The notes beneath the pieces are model-generated. The model did not search any database, had not been told where the DNA came from, and saw only the letters and a program-made list of their open reading frames with translations. From positions 6,803,001 to 6,867,000 of the forward strand of contig NZ_CP159289.1 of the NCBI RefSeq assembly GCF_040448675.1: a DNA stretch of 64,000 nucleotides, read 5' to 3'. Of the stretch, positions 1 to 7,956 are shown in pieces. The DNA comes from Dyadobacter sp. 676 (GTDB lineage: Bacteria > Bacteroidota > Bacteroidia > Cytophagales > Spirosomataceae). Numbering within the stretch: position 1 is the first letter of the stretch; every line of letters begins with the position of its first letter. Made by a program: the position numbers and the translations under genes.

Positions 1-733
1 CGACCGACAATGCATGCAGGTCTTTTTCAAAAACATTCAATGCCAGATGGATGTCGCGCGGGTCGACCAGCTCGAAAAGCATGTCGGTGGGAGCGGTATA
101 TTTGCCCACGTTGACATTCACTTTCGAAACGAATCCGTCTATCGGAGAAACGATCGGCACCGTTTTGGAAATATTTTCCGGGCTCAGCTTCCCGGGCACA
201 ATCCCGATCACTTCCAGTTTCCTCGCCAACGCGTTCACCAGGATACGCTGCGTTTCCACTTCGGCCTTAGCCTGTTGCAGGACTTTGTCGCTGCTGGCCT
301 TGCTCTGGTTGAGGTCTTTCTGCCGAACGTATTCCGCTTCGGCCAGTTCGAATTTCTCGCGGGCGGTCAGAAAATCCTGTTGTAACTGGATAAACTGCAT
401 ATCTTCGAGTTCAGCCAGTACCTGTCCCTTCCGCACATGCATTCCGGGCAGCATTTTTGTTGATTTCAGGTATCCTCCCAACGGAAAACTCAAACTGACG
501 GTGCTCTGCGGAGGCACATCGATCTTTCCCTGAAGCGTAAGCACGCCCGCGACATTTTTGACAGCCGGGTTCCCTACCTCGATACCGACGTTCCGGATTT
601 GTTGTGGATCAAACGACACCAGGCGCATGGTCGGCGGGGCTTCAACCGGCTTTTCGGCGGGTTGCTCCCGGGCGGGCCCCGTGCACGAAACACTGGCACA
701 GAACAGAGCGGATATTAAAATGTATGGTTTCAT
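1..733 (-). CDS. RND efflux periplasmic adaptor (CzcB/CusB-like), cut by window edge
   Basis: Membrane-fusion adaptor that would bridge the inner-membrane RND pump and the outer-membrane channel. The start at 733 gives MKPYILISALFCASVSC, a lipoprotein signal with the lipobox cysteine at residue 17, followed by a Pro/Glu-rich linker. About 244 residues are visible. They include a lipoyl/barrel-sandwich half with GMHVRKGQVLAELED and then a coiled-coil hairpin (EKFELAEAEYVRQKDLNQSK and onward). The C-terminal beta-barrel lies beyond base 1. It starts 10 nt after the stop of the CzcA-like gene, so the two are co-transcribed. Family known: HlyD/CzcB adaptors. Metal specificity is inferred from the pump only. 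Confidence 0.88.
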   Translation of the reverse strand, partial: MKPYILISALFCASVSCTGPAREQPAEKPVEAPPTMRLVSFDPQQIRNVGIEVGNPAVKNVAGVLTLQGKIDVPPQSTVSLSFPLGGYLKSTKMLPGMHVRKGQVLAELEDMQFIQLQQDFLTAREKFELAEAEYVRQKDLNQSKASSDKVLQQAKAEVETQRILVNALARKLEVIGIVPGKLSPENISKTVPIVSPIDGFVSKVNVNVGKYTAPTDMLFELVDPRDIHLALNVFEKDLHALSV

Positions 734-743
734 GGTGATGTTC

Positions 744-3700
744 TTACTGATTGTTCAAATGGAGTAATTCGATGACGGCCTCGTTGTAGCTGCCCAATGC
801 ATTCACATATTCGCTCCGTATGGCGATCGATTGCCCGGCCAGGATCACCCACTGCAGGTAATCGATTTCGCCGCTGATGAACTGACGGTCGGCGGCGGAA
901 AGGATCGTTTCCGCATTCGGAAGTCCCTGTTGCTCGTAGTAGCGAAGATTTTCGGCAAATTTCCGGACCTGTTCTTCCGCATTCCGGAGGTCGGAGCGGA
1001 GACGTCGCGCCACAAGCTCTTCTTCGTTCCGCGCCCGCAGCCAGTCGAGACGGGCGGCCGAAACCTGCGCTCTTTGTGCCTTGAAAAACAAGGGAATATT
1101 GATCCCGAGCCCGTAATACCCGAAGCGGTCCCCCGCCGTCAGGTTAACCTCCCGGCCATCAAGCAGCTGCGTTCCGCGAAGGCTCTGGTTGTTGTACGAC
1201 GCCGAAATTTCCGGCAGCATTTTCGCCTTTTCCATACGATACCGGAAGTACGCCGACTGCGTCAATTGCTTCCCGATTTCCAGCTGGGGCAGATCCGCCG
1301 GGATAACGCTATCGGGCATTGCGGCTATCCTGGGCACATTCCACCGCGGGGTGTAGGTCAGCGAGTCCTGTATCCAGAAATTAAACCTTTCCAGAACAAT
1401 GCCCAGGTCGTGCCTTACGAGGTTCAACTGATTGGCGACCTGTTGCTTCTGTGAACTGGCGGCTGTTTTTTCCAGCACATTGGAAGCGCCCCGCTCGAAC
1501 CGGAGGTTGGATTTGGTTTCAAAGCCGGTAAAAATACTGTCTGCATAAATCAGCAGCTTTTCCCGCTCTTTCAATACGGCATATTCATAAAAAAGTCGTC
1601 TTACGCCCGTGCGTACTTCTTGCTCGGTAAACTTCGCGCGCGCCTGAGCGGCAAGATAATCGGCCTCGCGGCCCTTCCGCTGGTTCGTATAAACCGACGG
1701 AAATGCGATCGTTTGCGTGATACCGATACGGGTATCGTTGTTCGGGCTATTGAACTTGCCATAATCAGCACTGATGCCCGTTTTGGCGATATCGAAAGCA
1801 CTGCGCCGTAACTGCTCCGCGGCTTGCATGCCCAACCGGCCGCTTTTGACGCTTCTGTTATGCCCCAGCGCCTTTTGCTCCGCTTCTTCGAGGGTTATCG
1901 TGCGGTCCTGCGCCTGCGCCAAACTGGTAAATAACAGCAATCCCAGCACGCCGGCTACCGTCCTGCCGGTCGTTTTGTTTTTTGTATTAAAAAGTAGATA
2001 CAATGCCGGCAGCACAAACAATGTGAGCAATGTAGCCGTTATCAGCCCGCCGATCACCACCGTAGCCAACGGCCGCTGCACCTCGGCGCCCGCGCCATTG
2101 CTGAGCGCCATGGGAAGAAAACCCAGCGACGCCACGGCGGCCGTCATCAGAACGGGACGCAGGCGGTTCCGTGTGCCCGTCATCACCACTTCCCAGGGGT
2201 CGGTCGTCTCTCCTTCCTTTTTGATCCGGTTAAACTCCGAAATCAATACGATACCATTCAGTACGGCCACACCGAACAATGCGATAAACCCGACACCAGC
2301 CGAAATACTGAACGGCATATCGCGGACCGCCAGGCCGAATACCCCGCCGATTGCCGACAGCGGGATGGCCGTGTAAATCAGCGCCCCGTCCTTTACCGAC
2401 GAGAATGTAAAGTACAACATCATGAAAATCAGCAGGAGCGCAACCGGCACCGCGATGCCCAGCCGGGCTTTTGCCTGTTGCAGGTTCTCGAACGCGCCGC
2501 CGTAAGTAATGGAATAACCGCTCTCGAACCTGATTTTTGCGTCCACCTGCTGCCGCAACTCCCCGACGATCGACTCCACATCCCTCCCGCGGACGTTGAA
2601 ACCCACGATAATGCGCCGGCGGGTATCCTCGCGCTGGATCTGGTTGGGCCCCTCGATCTCGCGGACAGTCGCCACCTGACTGAGCGGGATCTGCAACCCG
2701 TTCGGCGTAGCTACCAGCAGGTTCTGCACATCCCCGATGCTTTTCCGCCCTTCTGCGCGCACGCGTACCACCAGGTCGAAGCGTTTTTCCCCCTCGTAAA
2801 CCTGCCCCGCCGCTGCGCCTGCGAACGCCGCATTGATGGTTTTGTTCAAATCGTCGATATTCAGGCCATATTTGGCAATTTCGGCCCGGTTAAAGTCGAT
2901 TACGATCTGGGGCATGCCAGTCACTTCTTCTATATACCAGTCGGCGGTACCGCGCACGCGCCGGGCTATCTGCCCAAGCTGCTCCGCATAGGCGGAAAGT
3001 TTTTCGAGATCTTCCCCGAAGATCTTGCATACCACATCCTGCTTGGCGCCTGTCATGAGCTCATTGAAGCGCATTTGCACCGGATACTGAAAGCCTGTCG
3101 TAACGCCGGGAACTACTTCCTGGGCCGTAGCGGCCATTTTGGTAGCCAGCTCGGAAAAACTTCCGGCACTTGTCCATTCCGATTTATCCTTCAAAACGAT
3201 AATCATATCCCCGCCCTCGATCGGCATCGGATCGGTGGGAATTTCGGCGCTGCCTATGCGCGAGACGATCTTCACCACCTCAGGATAATCCGCTTTCAAA
3301 CGATCGGAAATGCGGTTGATCGCGTCGATGGTCGTGCTCAGGTTCGTTCCGACGAGCAAACGTGTCTCTGTGGCGAAATCGCCCTCTTCGAGCTGCGGGA
3401 TAAACTCCCCGCCCATTCTGCTGAAAAGCAGTACTGCCACGCCGAACAACACGAATGCGCAGGCTACCACCGCTGCTTTCATCCGCAACGCACGCGCAAG
3501 CACCCGCCCGTAGGCACGCTCGATCTTTTCCATCAGCCTGTCGGACCAGTTCGCCTTGTGGCCGACCTTCTTGCTGATCAGCAGCGAACTTACCATCGGC
3601 ACATAGGTAAGGGACAATATGAATGCCCCGAGGATCGCGAAGGCGACGGTCTGCGCCATCGGCTTGAACATCTTACCTTCAATGCCGGACAACGAAAGGA

Positions 3701-5087
3701 TCGGCAGGTAAACGATGAGAATGATGATTTGTCCGAACACCGCGGCATTCATCATCCGGCTTGCCGAGCCCGACACCTCGTCGTCCATTTGCCGTTGCGT
3801 CAGCCGGCCGATACCCGCATATCGGGAAGAAGTATGCAAATGATGGAGAATGGCTTCCACGATGATCACCGCCCCGTCGACGATCAGGCCGAAATCGAGT
3901 GCACCGAGGCTCATGAGGTTACCGCTGACGCCAAAAATGTTCATCATCGCGACGGCGAATAGCATGGAAAGCGGAATAACCGACGCCACGATGAACCCCG
4001 CACGCAGGTTTCCGAGAAACAGCACCAGCACGATCACGACGATTACCGCGCCTTCCAGCAGATTGTGTTCCACCGTTCCGATAGCATTGTTAACCATCTT
4101 GGTACGGTCCAGGAAAGGCTCTATTTCCAATCCTTCGGGCAGCGTTCTGCCGATCTCCGCAATGCGTTTCTTCACATTGCCTACGACCTCCGACGAATTG
4201 CCGCCTTTGAGCATCATCACTATTCCCCCCGCTACCTCGCCGTATCCGGCCATCGTAAGCGCGCCGTACCGGATCGCGGGGGCAAAACGTACCTGCGCTA
4301 CGTGGCTTACGAGCACTGGTACGCCGCCGCGGTTGGCTACGACAATGTGGTTGATGTCGTCCATCGATCCGGCGAGGCCCAGGCTCCGGATGTACAGCAC
4401 CGTCGGCCCCTTCTCGATGTATGCGCCGCCAGTGTTCTGGTTATTGCGGTTCAGCGCTGTGAGCACATCGGTGATCGTCAGCCCCATCGCTTTCAGGCCC
4501 GAGGGGTCTACGGCTACTTCGTACTGTTTCAGTTCCCCTCCGAATGTCGAAACATCCGCAACGCCGGGTGTCCCGAGCAATTGCCGGCGGATGAGCCAGT
4601 CTTGTGTCGTGCGCAGGTCGGAAAGCGAATACTTTTTCTCGAAACCTTTTTTGGGTTTCACCACATATTGATATATCTCTCCGAGGCCGGTGGTTACCGG
4701 GGCGAGTTCGGGCTTGCCGGCGGTTTCGGGCATTTCCACCTGTGCAAGTCGCTCGGTTGCCTGCTGGCGTGCCCAGTAAACGTCGGACTCGTCGTCGAAA
4801 ACCAGCGATACGAGCGATAGCCCGAAACGCGACATGCTACGGCTTTCTCTCAGGCCCGGAATATTGGCGGTAGCCTGTTCGATCGGGAAAGTGATGAGTC
4901 GCTCCACATCTTCGGTACCCAGCGACGGGGCGGTTGTGATAATCTGTACCTGGTTATTGGTGATGTCGGGAACGGCATCAATGGGCAACCGGGTCAACTC
5001 ATAGATGCCGCAGGCCACCCACAGCAACATGAATATCCCGATCACCAGCTTGTTCTCCACAGAGAACCTGATGATTCTGTTCAGCAT
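744..5087 (-). CDS. CzcA-type heavy-metal RND pump fused to a TolC-like outer-membrane channel
   Basis: Proton-driven efflux of divalent metal cations across the envelope. The start at 5087 (MLNRIIRFSVENK) fits the family; an upstream in-frame ATG at 5135 would only add a non-homologous 16-residue tail. Product 1447 aa, against about 1040 for ordinary CzcA. Residues 1 to about 1045 are the HME-RND pump, with the TM4 motif DFGLIVDGAVIIVE. Its acidic residues D398 and D404 match the proton-relay aspartates of the Zn/Co/Cd (CzcA) subgroup, not the Cu/Ag CusA type. From about residue 1066 to the end is an outer-membrane efflux (TolC) domain. Between them lies a hydrophobic stretch (AGVLGLLLFTSLAQAQ) that looks like an embedded signal peptide. 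The adaptor gene follows after 10 nt. Confidence 0.93.
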   Translation of the reverse strand: MLNRIIRFSVENKLVIGIFMLLWVACGIYELTRLPIDAVPDITNNQVQIITTAPSLGTEDVERLITFPIEQATANIPGLRESRSMSRFGLSLVSLVFDDESDVYWARQQATERLAQVEMPETAGKPELAPVTTGLGEIYQYVVKPKKGFEKKYSLSDLRTTQDWLIRRQLLGTPGVADVSTFGGELKQYEVAVDPSGLKAMGLTITDVLTALNRNNQNTGGAYIEKGPTVLYIRSLGLAGSMDDINHIVVANRGGVPVLVSHVAQVRFAPAIRYGALTMAGYGEVAGGIVMMLKGGNSSEVVGNVKKRIAEIGRTLPEGLEIEPFLDRTKMVNNAIGTVEHNLLEGAVIVVIVLVLFLGNLRAGFIVASVIPLSMLFAVAMMNIFGVSGNLMSLGALDFGLIVDGAVIIVEAILHHLHTSSRYAGIGRLTQRQMDDEVSGSASRMMNAAVFGQIIILIVYLPILSLSGIEGKMFKPMAQTVAFAILGAFILSLTYVPMVSSLLISKKVGHKANWSDRLMEKIERAYGRVLARALRMKAAVVACAFVLFGVAVLLFSRMGGEFIPQLEEGDFATETRLLVGTNLSTTIDAINRISDRLKADYPEVVKIVSRIGSAEIPTDPMPIEGGDMIIVLKDKSEWTSAGSFSELATKMAATAQEVVPGVTTGFQYPVQMRFNELMTGAKQDVVCKIFGEDLEKLSAYAEQLGQIARRVRGTADWYIEEVTGMPQIVIDFNRAEIAKYGLNIDDLNKTINAAFAGAAAGQVYEGEKRFDLVVRVRAEGRKSIGDVQNLLVATPNGLQIPLSQVATVREIEGPNQIQREDTRRRIIVGFNVRGRDVESIVGELRQQVDAKIRFESGYSITYGGAFENLQQAKARLGIAVPVALLLIFMMLYFTFSSVKDGALIYTAIPLSAIGGVFGLAVRDMPFSISAGVGFIALFGVAVLNGIVLISEFNRIKKEGETTDPWEVVMTGTRNRLRPVLMTAAVASLGFLPMALSNGAGAEVQRPLATVVIGGLITATLLTLFVLPALYLLFNTKNKTTGRTVAGVLGLLLFTSLAQAQDRTITLEEAEQKALGHNRSVKSGRLGMQAAEQLRRSAFDIAKTGISADYGKFNSPNNDTRIGITQTIAFPSVYTNQRKGREADYLAAQARAKFTEQEVRTGVRRLFYEYAVLKEREKLLIYADSIFTGFETKSNLRFERGASNVLEKTAASSQKQQVANQLNLVRHDLGIVLERFNFWIQDSLTYTPRWNVPRIAAMPDSVIPADLPQLEIGKQLTQSAYFRYRMEKAKMLPEISASYNNQSLRGTQLLDGREVNLTAGDRFGYYGLGINIPLFFKAQRAQVSAARLDWLRARNEEELVARRLRSDLRNAEEQVRKFAENLRYYEQQGLPNAETILSAADRQFISGEIDYLQWVILAGQSIAIRSEYVNALGSYNEAVIELLHLNNQ

Positions 5088-5170
5088 ATTGGTCGAAAAT
5101 AAATACACGGATGCGTGCACAGCCACGGCATGCACGGAAAGCGGGAGCGACTAGCCCCGGAAAAGTGTAT

Positions 5171-5548
5171 TTATACCCGCGGCGGACGGAAGAGAGAGCC
5201 CAGAACGGTACTATAATCAACCTGCGAAACAGCAGGTCCGTACTCTGCTTTCACAGGCAGATAAACCCTCCTGAATGTAAAAACGGGGGTATTGGGTGCG
5301 AAAATAAAGTTTGAAGTATGCGCTTCCACCTTTTTGAAGGGCAATTGCATGTCCTTATCGTCGTCGTTATCGTTCAGGTCTTTCCCCAGATAATGCATGG
5401 AAAGGAAGTCGCTGAAAGTGATTTCGTGGTCGAGCGATTGGTGTTCCGCGAAGTGTTTGAGGAGCAAAGGCACTTTGTACACCTGGCACAGCGACGTCGT
5501 ATCCAGGATGACTATAAATAAAATGATATTTCGCAGTAGCCTTCTCAC
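5171..5548 (-). CDS. small exported protein of unknown function upstream of the metal pump
   Basis: A 125-residue protein starting at a GTG codon; an in-frame stop lies a few codons upstream, so this is the first available start. The N-terminus has a hydrophobic segment (IILFIVILD) that could be a signal peptide or anchor. An acidic, His-containing middle (LNDNDDDKDMQ) follows. I do not recognise the family. Short His/Asp-rich exported proteins of this size often precede CzcA-CzcB genes in Bacteroidota, and this one ends 83 nt before the pump start on the same strand. A link to metal efflux is inferred from position only. Confidence 0.65.
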   Translation of the reverse strand: MRRLLRNIILFIVILDTTSLCQVYKVPLLLKHFAEHQSLDHEITFSDFLSMHYLGKDLNDNDDDKDMQLPFKKVEAHTSNFIFAPNTPVFTFRRVYLPVKAEYGPAVSQVDYSTVLGSLFRPPRV

Positions 5549-5635
5549 GCCTGTAAAAGTAACTCACAGGATCGTTAAAATCAACCGTCGTGTACCCCGA
5601 TTGGTATTTTAAACCTTCCAGCCTACAAAAAAGAA

Positions 5636-5662
5636 GAGCGCCGTCTTTTACGAGCGGCGCTC
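5636..5662 (-). terminator. rho-independent terminator after the coiled-coil gene
   Basis: Stem GAGCGCCG (5636-5643) pairs with CGGCGCTC (5655-5662) around an 11-nt loop. On the minus strand it is followed by TTCTTTTTTG. It sits downstream of the minus-strand gene ending near 5717. Confidence 0.8.
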
Positions 5663-5716
5663 ATAATGTCTGAAAAAGTACAAGTTTCCTTCTCCTTATT
5701 CCTATTTTTTTCTGAA

Positions 5717-6174
5717 TTACTTGCTGCTTCCCGACGCCTGCAATGAAGCCAGTTTGGATTCATCGTCGGCGATCTTGCTTTTCAGCGACTCGATATTTTT
5801 TTCAGCTTTTCCAGGCTCTCTGCGGCGCGGCGGGCACGTTTGGCATCGCGGCTCGCGGAACTGGCCGCCTTGCTCGCACGGCGGGCGAGTTTCTTGTCCT
5901 GCGAATTACCGCCCAGTTTCTCGGCCGCCTCCTTATTGGCGTCTGCCGATTTCTGCGCCTGCTCGGCCGTCTTTGCGACTTCATTGGTCTTTTCCTGCAC
6001 CTGGTTTTCCAGTTTTGCCAGTTCCAGTTTCCGGTCATTCAGCCTCTTGCTGACTTCCAGTACCTGTTTCTGATCTTTCAGCATGTTGATAGAGTCTTTG
6101 GACACCACCTGGGCTGACACTGACAGTGAAATCAGCAGAAGTCCCAATGCTCCTACTATGTCCTTGATTTTCAT
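5717..6174 (-). CDS. secreted coiled-coil protein, reading frame broken at an A7 run
   Basis: The start at 6174 gives MKIKDIVGALGLLLISLSVSAQ, a clean signal peptide. The rest is a Lys/Glu/Ala-rich heptad-like coiled coil (KQVLEVSKRLNDRKLELAK, then NQVQEKTNEVAKTAEQAQKS). As written, the frame stops at 5782, just after a run of seven A (plus-strand T7, 5796-5802). One additional A would carry the same coiled coil on (NIESLKSKIADDESKLASLQ) to a TAA at 5717-5719. A terminator follows at 5636-5662. The full product would be 152 aa. The break could be a homopolymer sequencing error or polymerase slippage. Function unknown; it may be a periplasmic or cell-wall associated structural protein. Confidence 0.7.
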
Positions 6175-6343
6175 AATGGTATTGTATTTAAATGAAGTTA
6201 ATGAACCGTACGGCGCAAAACCGAGCCGCCGTACAATGCTAAATATAATGGCCGCATCGGAATCAAACAACGATTTTCCGGGTTATTAGCCAGTGTTCCC
6301 CGCAAGGGGCGGTTCGCTCTTATTCATTAATTCATCAACAAAA

Positions 6344-7150
6344 TTGAAAAATGTTCTACGCTGGGCCACACCGGCCCTTGTATTACTTTTCGCTTCCTGC
6401 GACAATCTTTTTCAGTACAATCCCAATGAGGAAACGCTGCTGGAAAAAGAAAAAAACCTCACAGCCAAAAATATAGCGAGAATTACCGCATTGCCCGTTT
6501 CCGACACGACGCGCTTTATTCTTATGGGCGATTCGCAGCGGTGGTACGACGAGTGTGAAGATTTTGTAAAAAGTGCCAATCAGCAGAAAGACATTTCTTT
6601 TGTGCTCCACGCCGGGGACATTTCGGATTTCGGCCTTACGCAGGAATTCAGGTGGGTGAACGAAATCATGTTGCGCCTGAAATATCCCTATGTGACCGTG
6701 ATAGGCAACCACGACATCGTGGCCAACGGATCGGCCACATACCGGAAAATGTTCGGCCCTCTTAATTACTCGTTCGACTTCGGGCACGACAGGTTTATCT
6801 TCATCAATACCAATTCGCGCGAGTATGCATTCGACGGTTCCGTACCGGACATTTCCTGGCTGAAAGCGCAGCTGGCCGATAACCCCGAACAGAGGAATAC
6901 GATCGTGGTAGCCCATGTGCCGCCATTCGACGGGGATTTTGATAAAAACCTGGAAAAGCCCTACTCGGAAGCCCTGGCCAACGACCCTACCGTGAAGTTT
7001 ACACTCTACGGGCATCAGCACCGGTTCTACGACGGCGAGTTTTACGACGATGGCGTGCATTACTACCTCACCACGTCCATGGGAGCCCGCGGATATATGG
7101 TCATCTCGACCTGGAAAGGCGGTTATAAAGTTGAAAGGGTTGAATTCTGA
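6344..7150 (+). CDS. calcineurin-like metallophosphoesterase lipoprotein
   Basis: Predicted lipid-anchored phosphoesterase with a dinuclear metal centre. I chose the TTG at 6344 because it gives a compact lipoprotein signal (MKNVLRWATPALVLLFASC, lipobox Cys19). A GTG at 6293 would only add a non-signal leader. Numbering from 6344, the metal and phosphate motifs appear in the standard order: GDSQ (62-65), HAGD (89-92), GNHD (121-124), a His at 191 in AHVPP, and GHQH (223-226). Product 268 aa. The next gene begins 5 nt after the stop, so the two form a unit. Substrate unknown. Confidence 0.85.
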   Translation: MKNVLRWATPALVLLFASCDNLFQYNPNEETLLEKEKNLTAKNIARITALPVSDTTRFILMGDSQRWYDECEDFVKSANQQKDISFVLHAGDISDFGLTQEFRWVNEIMLRLKYPYVTVIGNHDIVANGSATYRKMFGPLNYSFDFGHDRFIFINTNSREYAFDGSVPDISWLKAQLADNPEQRNTIVVAHVPPFDGDFDKNLEKPYSEALANDPTVKFTLYGHQHRFYDGEFYDDGVHYYLTTSMGARGYMVISTWKGGYKVERVEF

Positions 7151-7155
7151 AAGCC

Positions 7156-7752
7156 ATGAAAAAATATTTGCTGCCGCTATTACTATTGATTAGTATGCAG
7201 GGATTTGCTCAGGAAGCAGGCCTTAATCCCCGTCGTAAATGGTACCTCCCCGATCACCTGAAATTGCAGTTTGCCGGCAATATTGGCTTCCTCTCAGGCG
7301 GGCCTGGCTATGTGTCGCGTAACCGGACATTGGAGACCGACCTGCTTTTCGGTTTTTTGCCGCAGAAATTCGGCGGCGACGCCCTCGTAACGACCACCCT
7401 CAAAACCACTTATTCGCCCTGGCGCATTCAGTTGAAAAACGACTATTATATCAGGCCGTTTTCGCTCGGGGCTTATATGAGTTACACTTTCGGGCCGCAA
7501 TTTGACACCAAATGGCCTTCCTATTACCCGTCGGGCTACTATTGGTGGGCTACGTCGATCCGCCCCGGAGCGTACATCGGCGGTAAAGCGGGAAGGAACG
7601 TTGTGCTCAACAACCGGAGAAGGTCGCTGGAATTTTACTATGAGCTCGGCACGTACGATCTGTTGATCGTCAGTTATGTCCAAAATAAAGGTTTTCTGAA
7701 ATTGAGCGACATTACCAGCCTTTCGCTCGGACTAAAATTCGGCTTCGACTAA
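7156..7752 (+). CDS. predicted outer-membrane or periplasmic protein, unknown function
   Basis: A 198-residue protein with a clear signal peptide (MKKYLLPLLLLISMQGFA, cleavage before QEAG). The mature part is rich in alternating hydrophobic and aromatic residues (YYIRPFSLGAYMSYTFGPQF, LGLKFGFD at the end), typical of a small beta-barrel. The last residues GLKFGFD resemble an outer-membrane insertion signal, although the final residue is Asp rather than Phe. It lies 5 nt behind the metallophosphoesterase gene and is probably translated from the same mRNA. I do not recognise a named family. Confidence 0.75.
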   Translation: MKKYLLPLLLLISMQGFAQEAGLNPRRKWYLPDHLKLQFAGNIGFLSGGPGYVSRNRTLETDLLFGFLPQKFGGDALVTTTLKTTYSPWRIQLKNDYYIRPFSLGAYMSYTFGPQFDTKWPSYYPSGYYWWATSIRPGAYIGGKAGRNVVLNNRRRSLEFYYELGTYDLLIVSYVQNKGFLKLSDITSLSLGLKFGFD

Positions 7753-7889
7753 ATCCGCACGGTACGGCAGGCCACACGCAGCTCCACCGGAAATACCACG
7801 TCCGGGCTATGGAGGCGTTTGGCATCGGTAACGTCCACCATTAATCCCCTCAGCAAAACAGGCTTGCCGCCCGCTTTATCCGTGCAATT
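7749..7889 (-). pseudogene. possible LacI-family C-terminal fragment
   Basis: On the minus strand a 46-codon stretch ends at a TAG at 7749-7751 and reads GGKPVLLRGLMVDVTDAKRL followed by HSPDVVFPVELRVACRTVRI. The spacing and the PVELRV ending resemble the extreme C-terminus of LacI/GalR regulators. No upstream coding continues; a stop lies immediately before. It overlaps the stop codon of the plus-strand gene. This may be the stub of a deleted gene, but it is too short to be sure. Confidence 0.35.
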
Positions 7890-7956
7890 TTAAAGCTATT
7901 TTCAGCGAAACGAGGCGATTTAATCACTATATTGGGGATGTAGCTTAAAAATCCCG

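Noticed and set aside
2478..3962. 494-codon plus-strand frame inside the CzcA-like gene
   Set aside because: Shadow of the conserved pump; the translation is His/Arg/Asp-rich with no recognisable domain.
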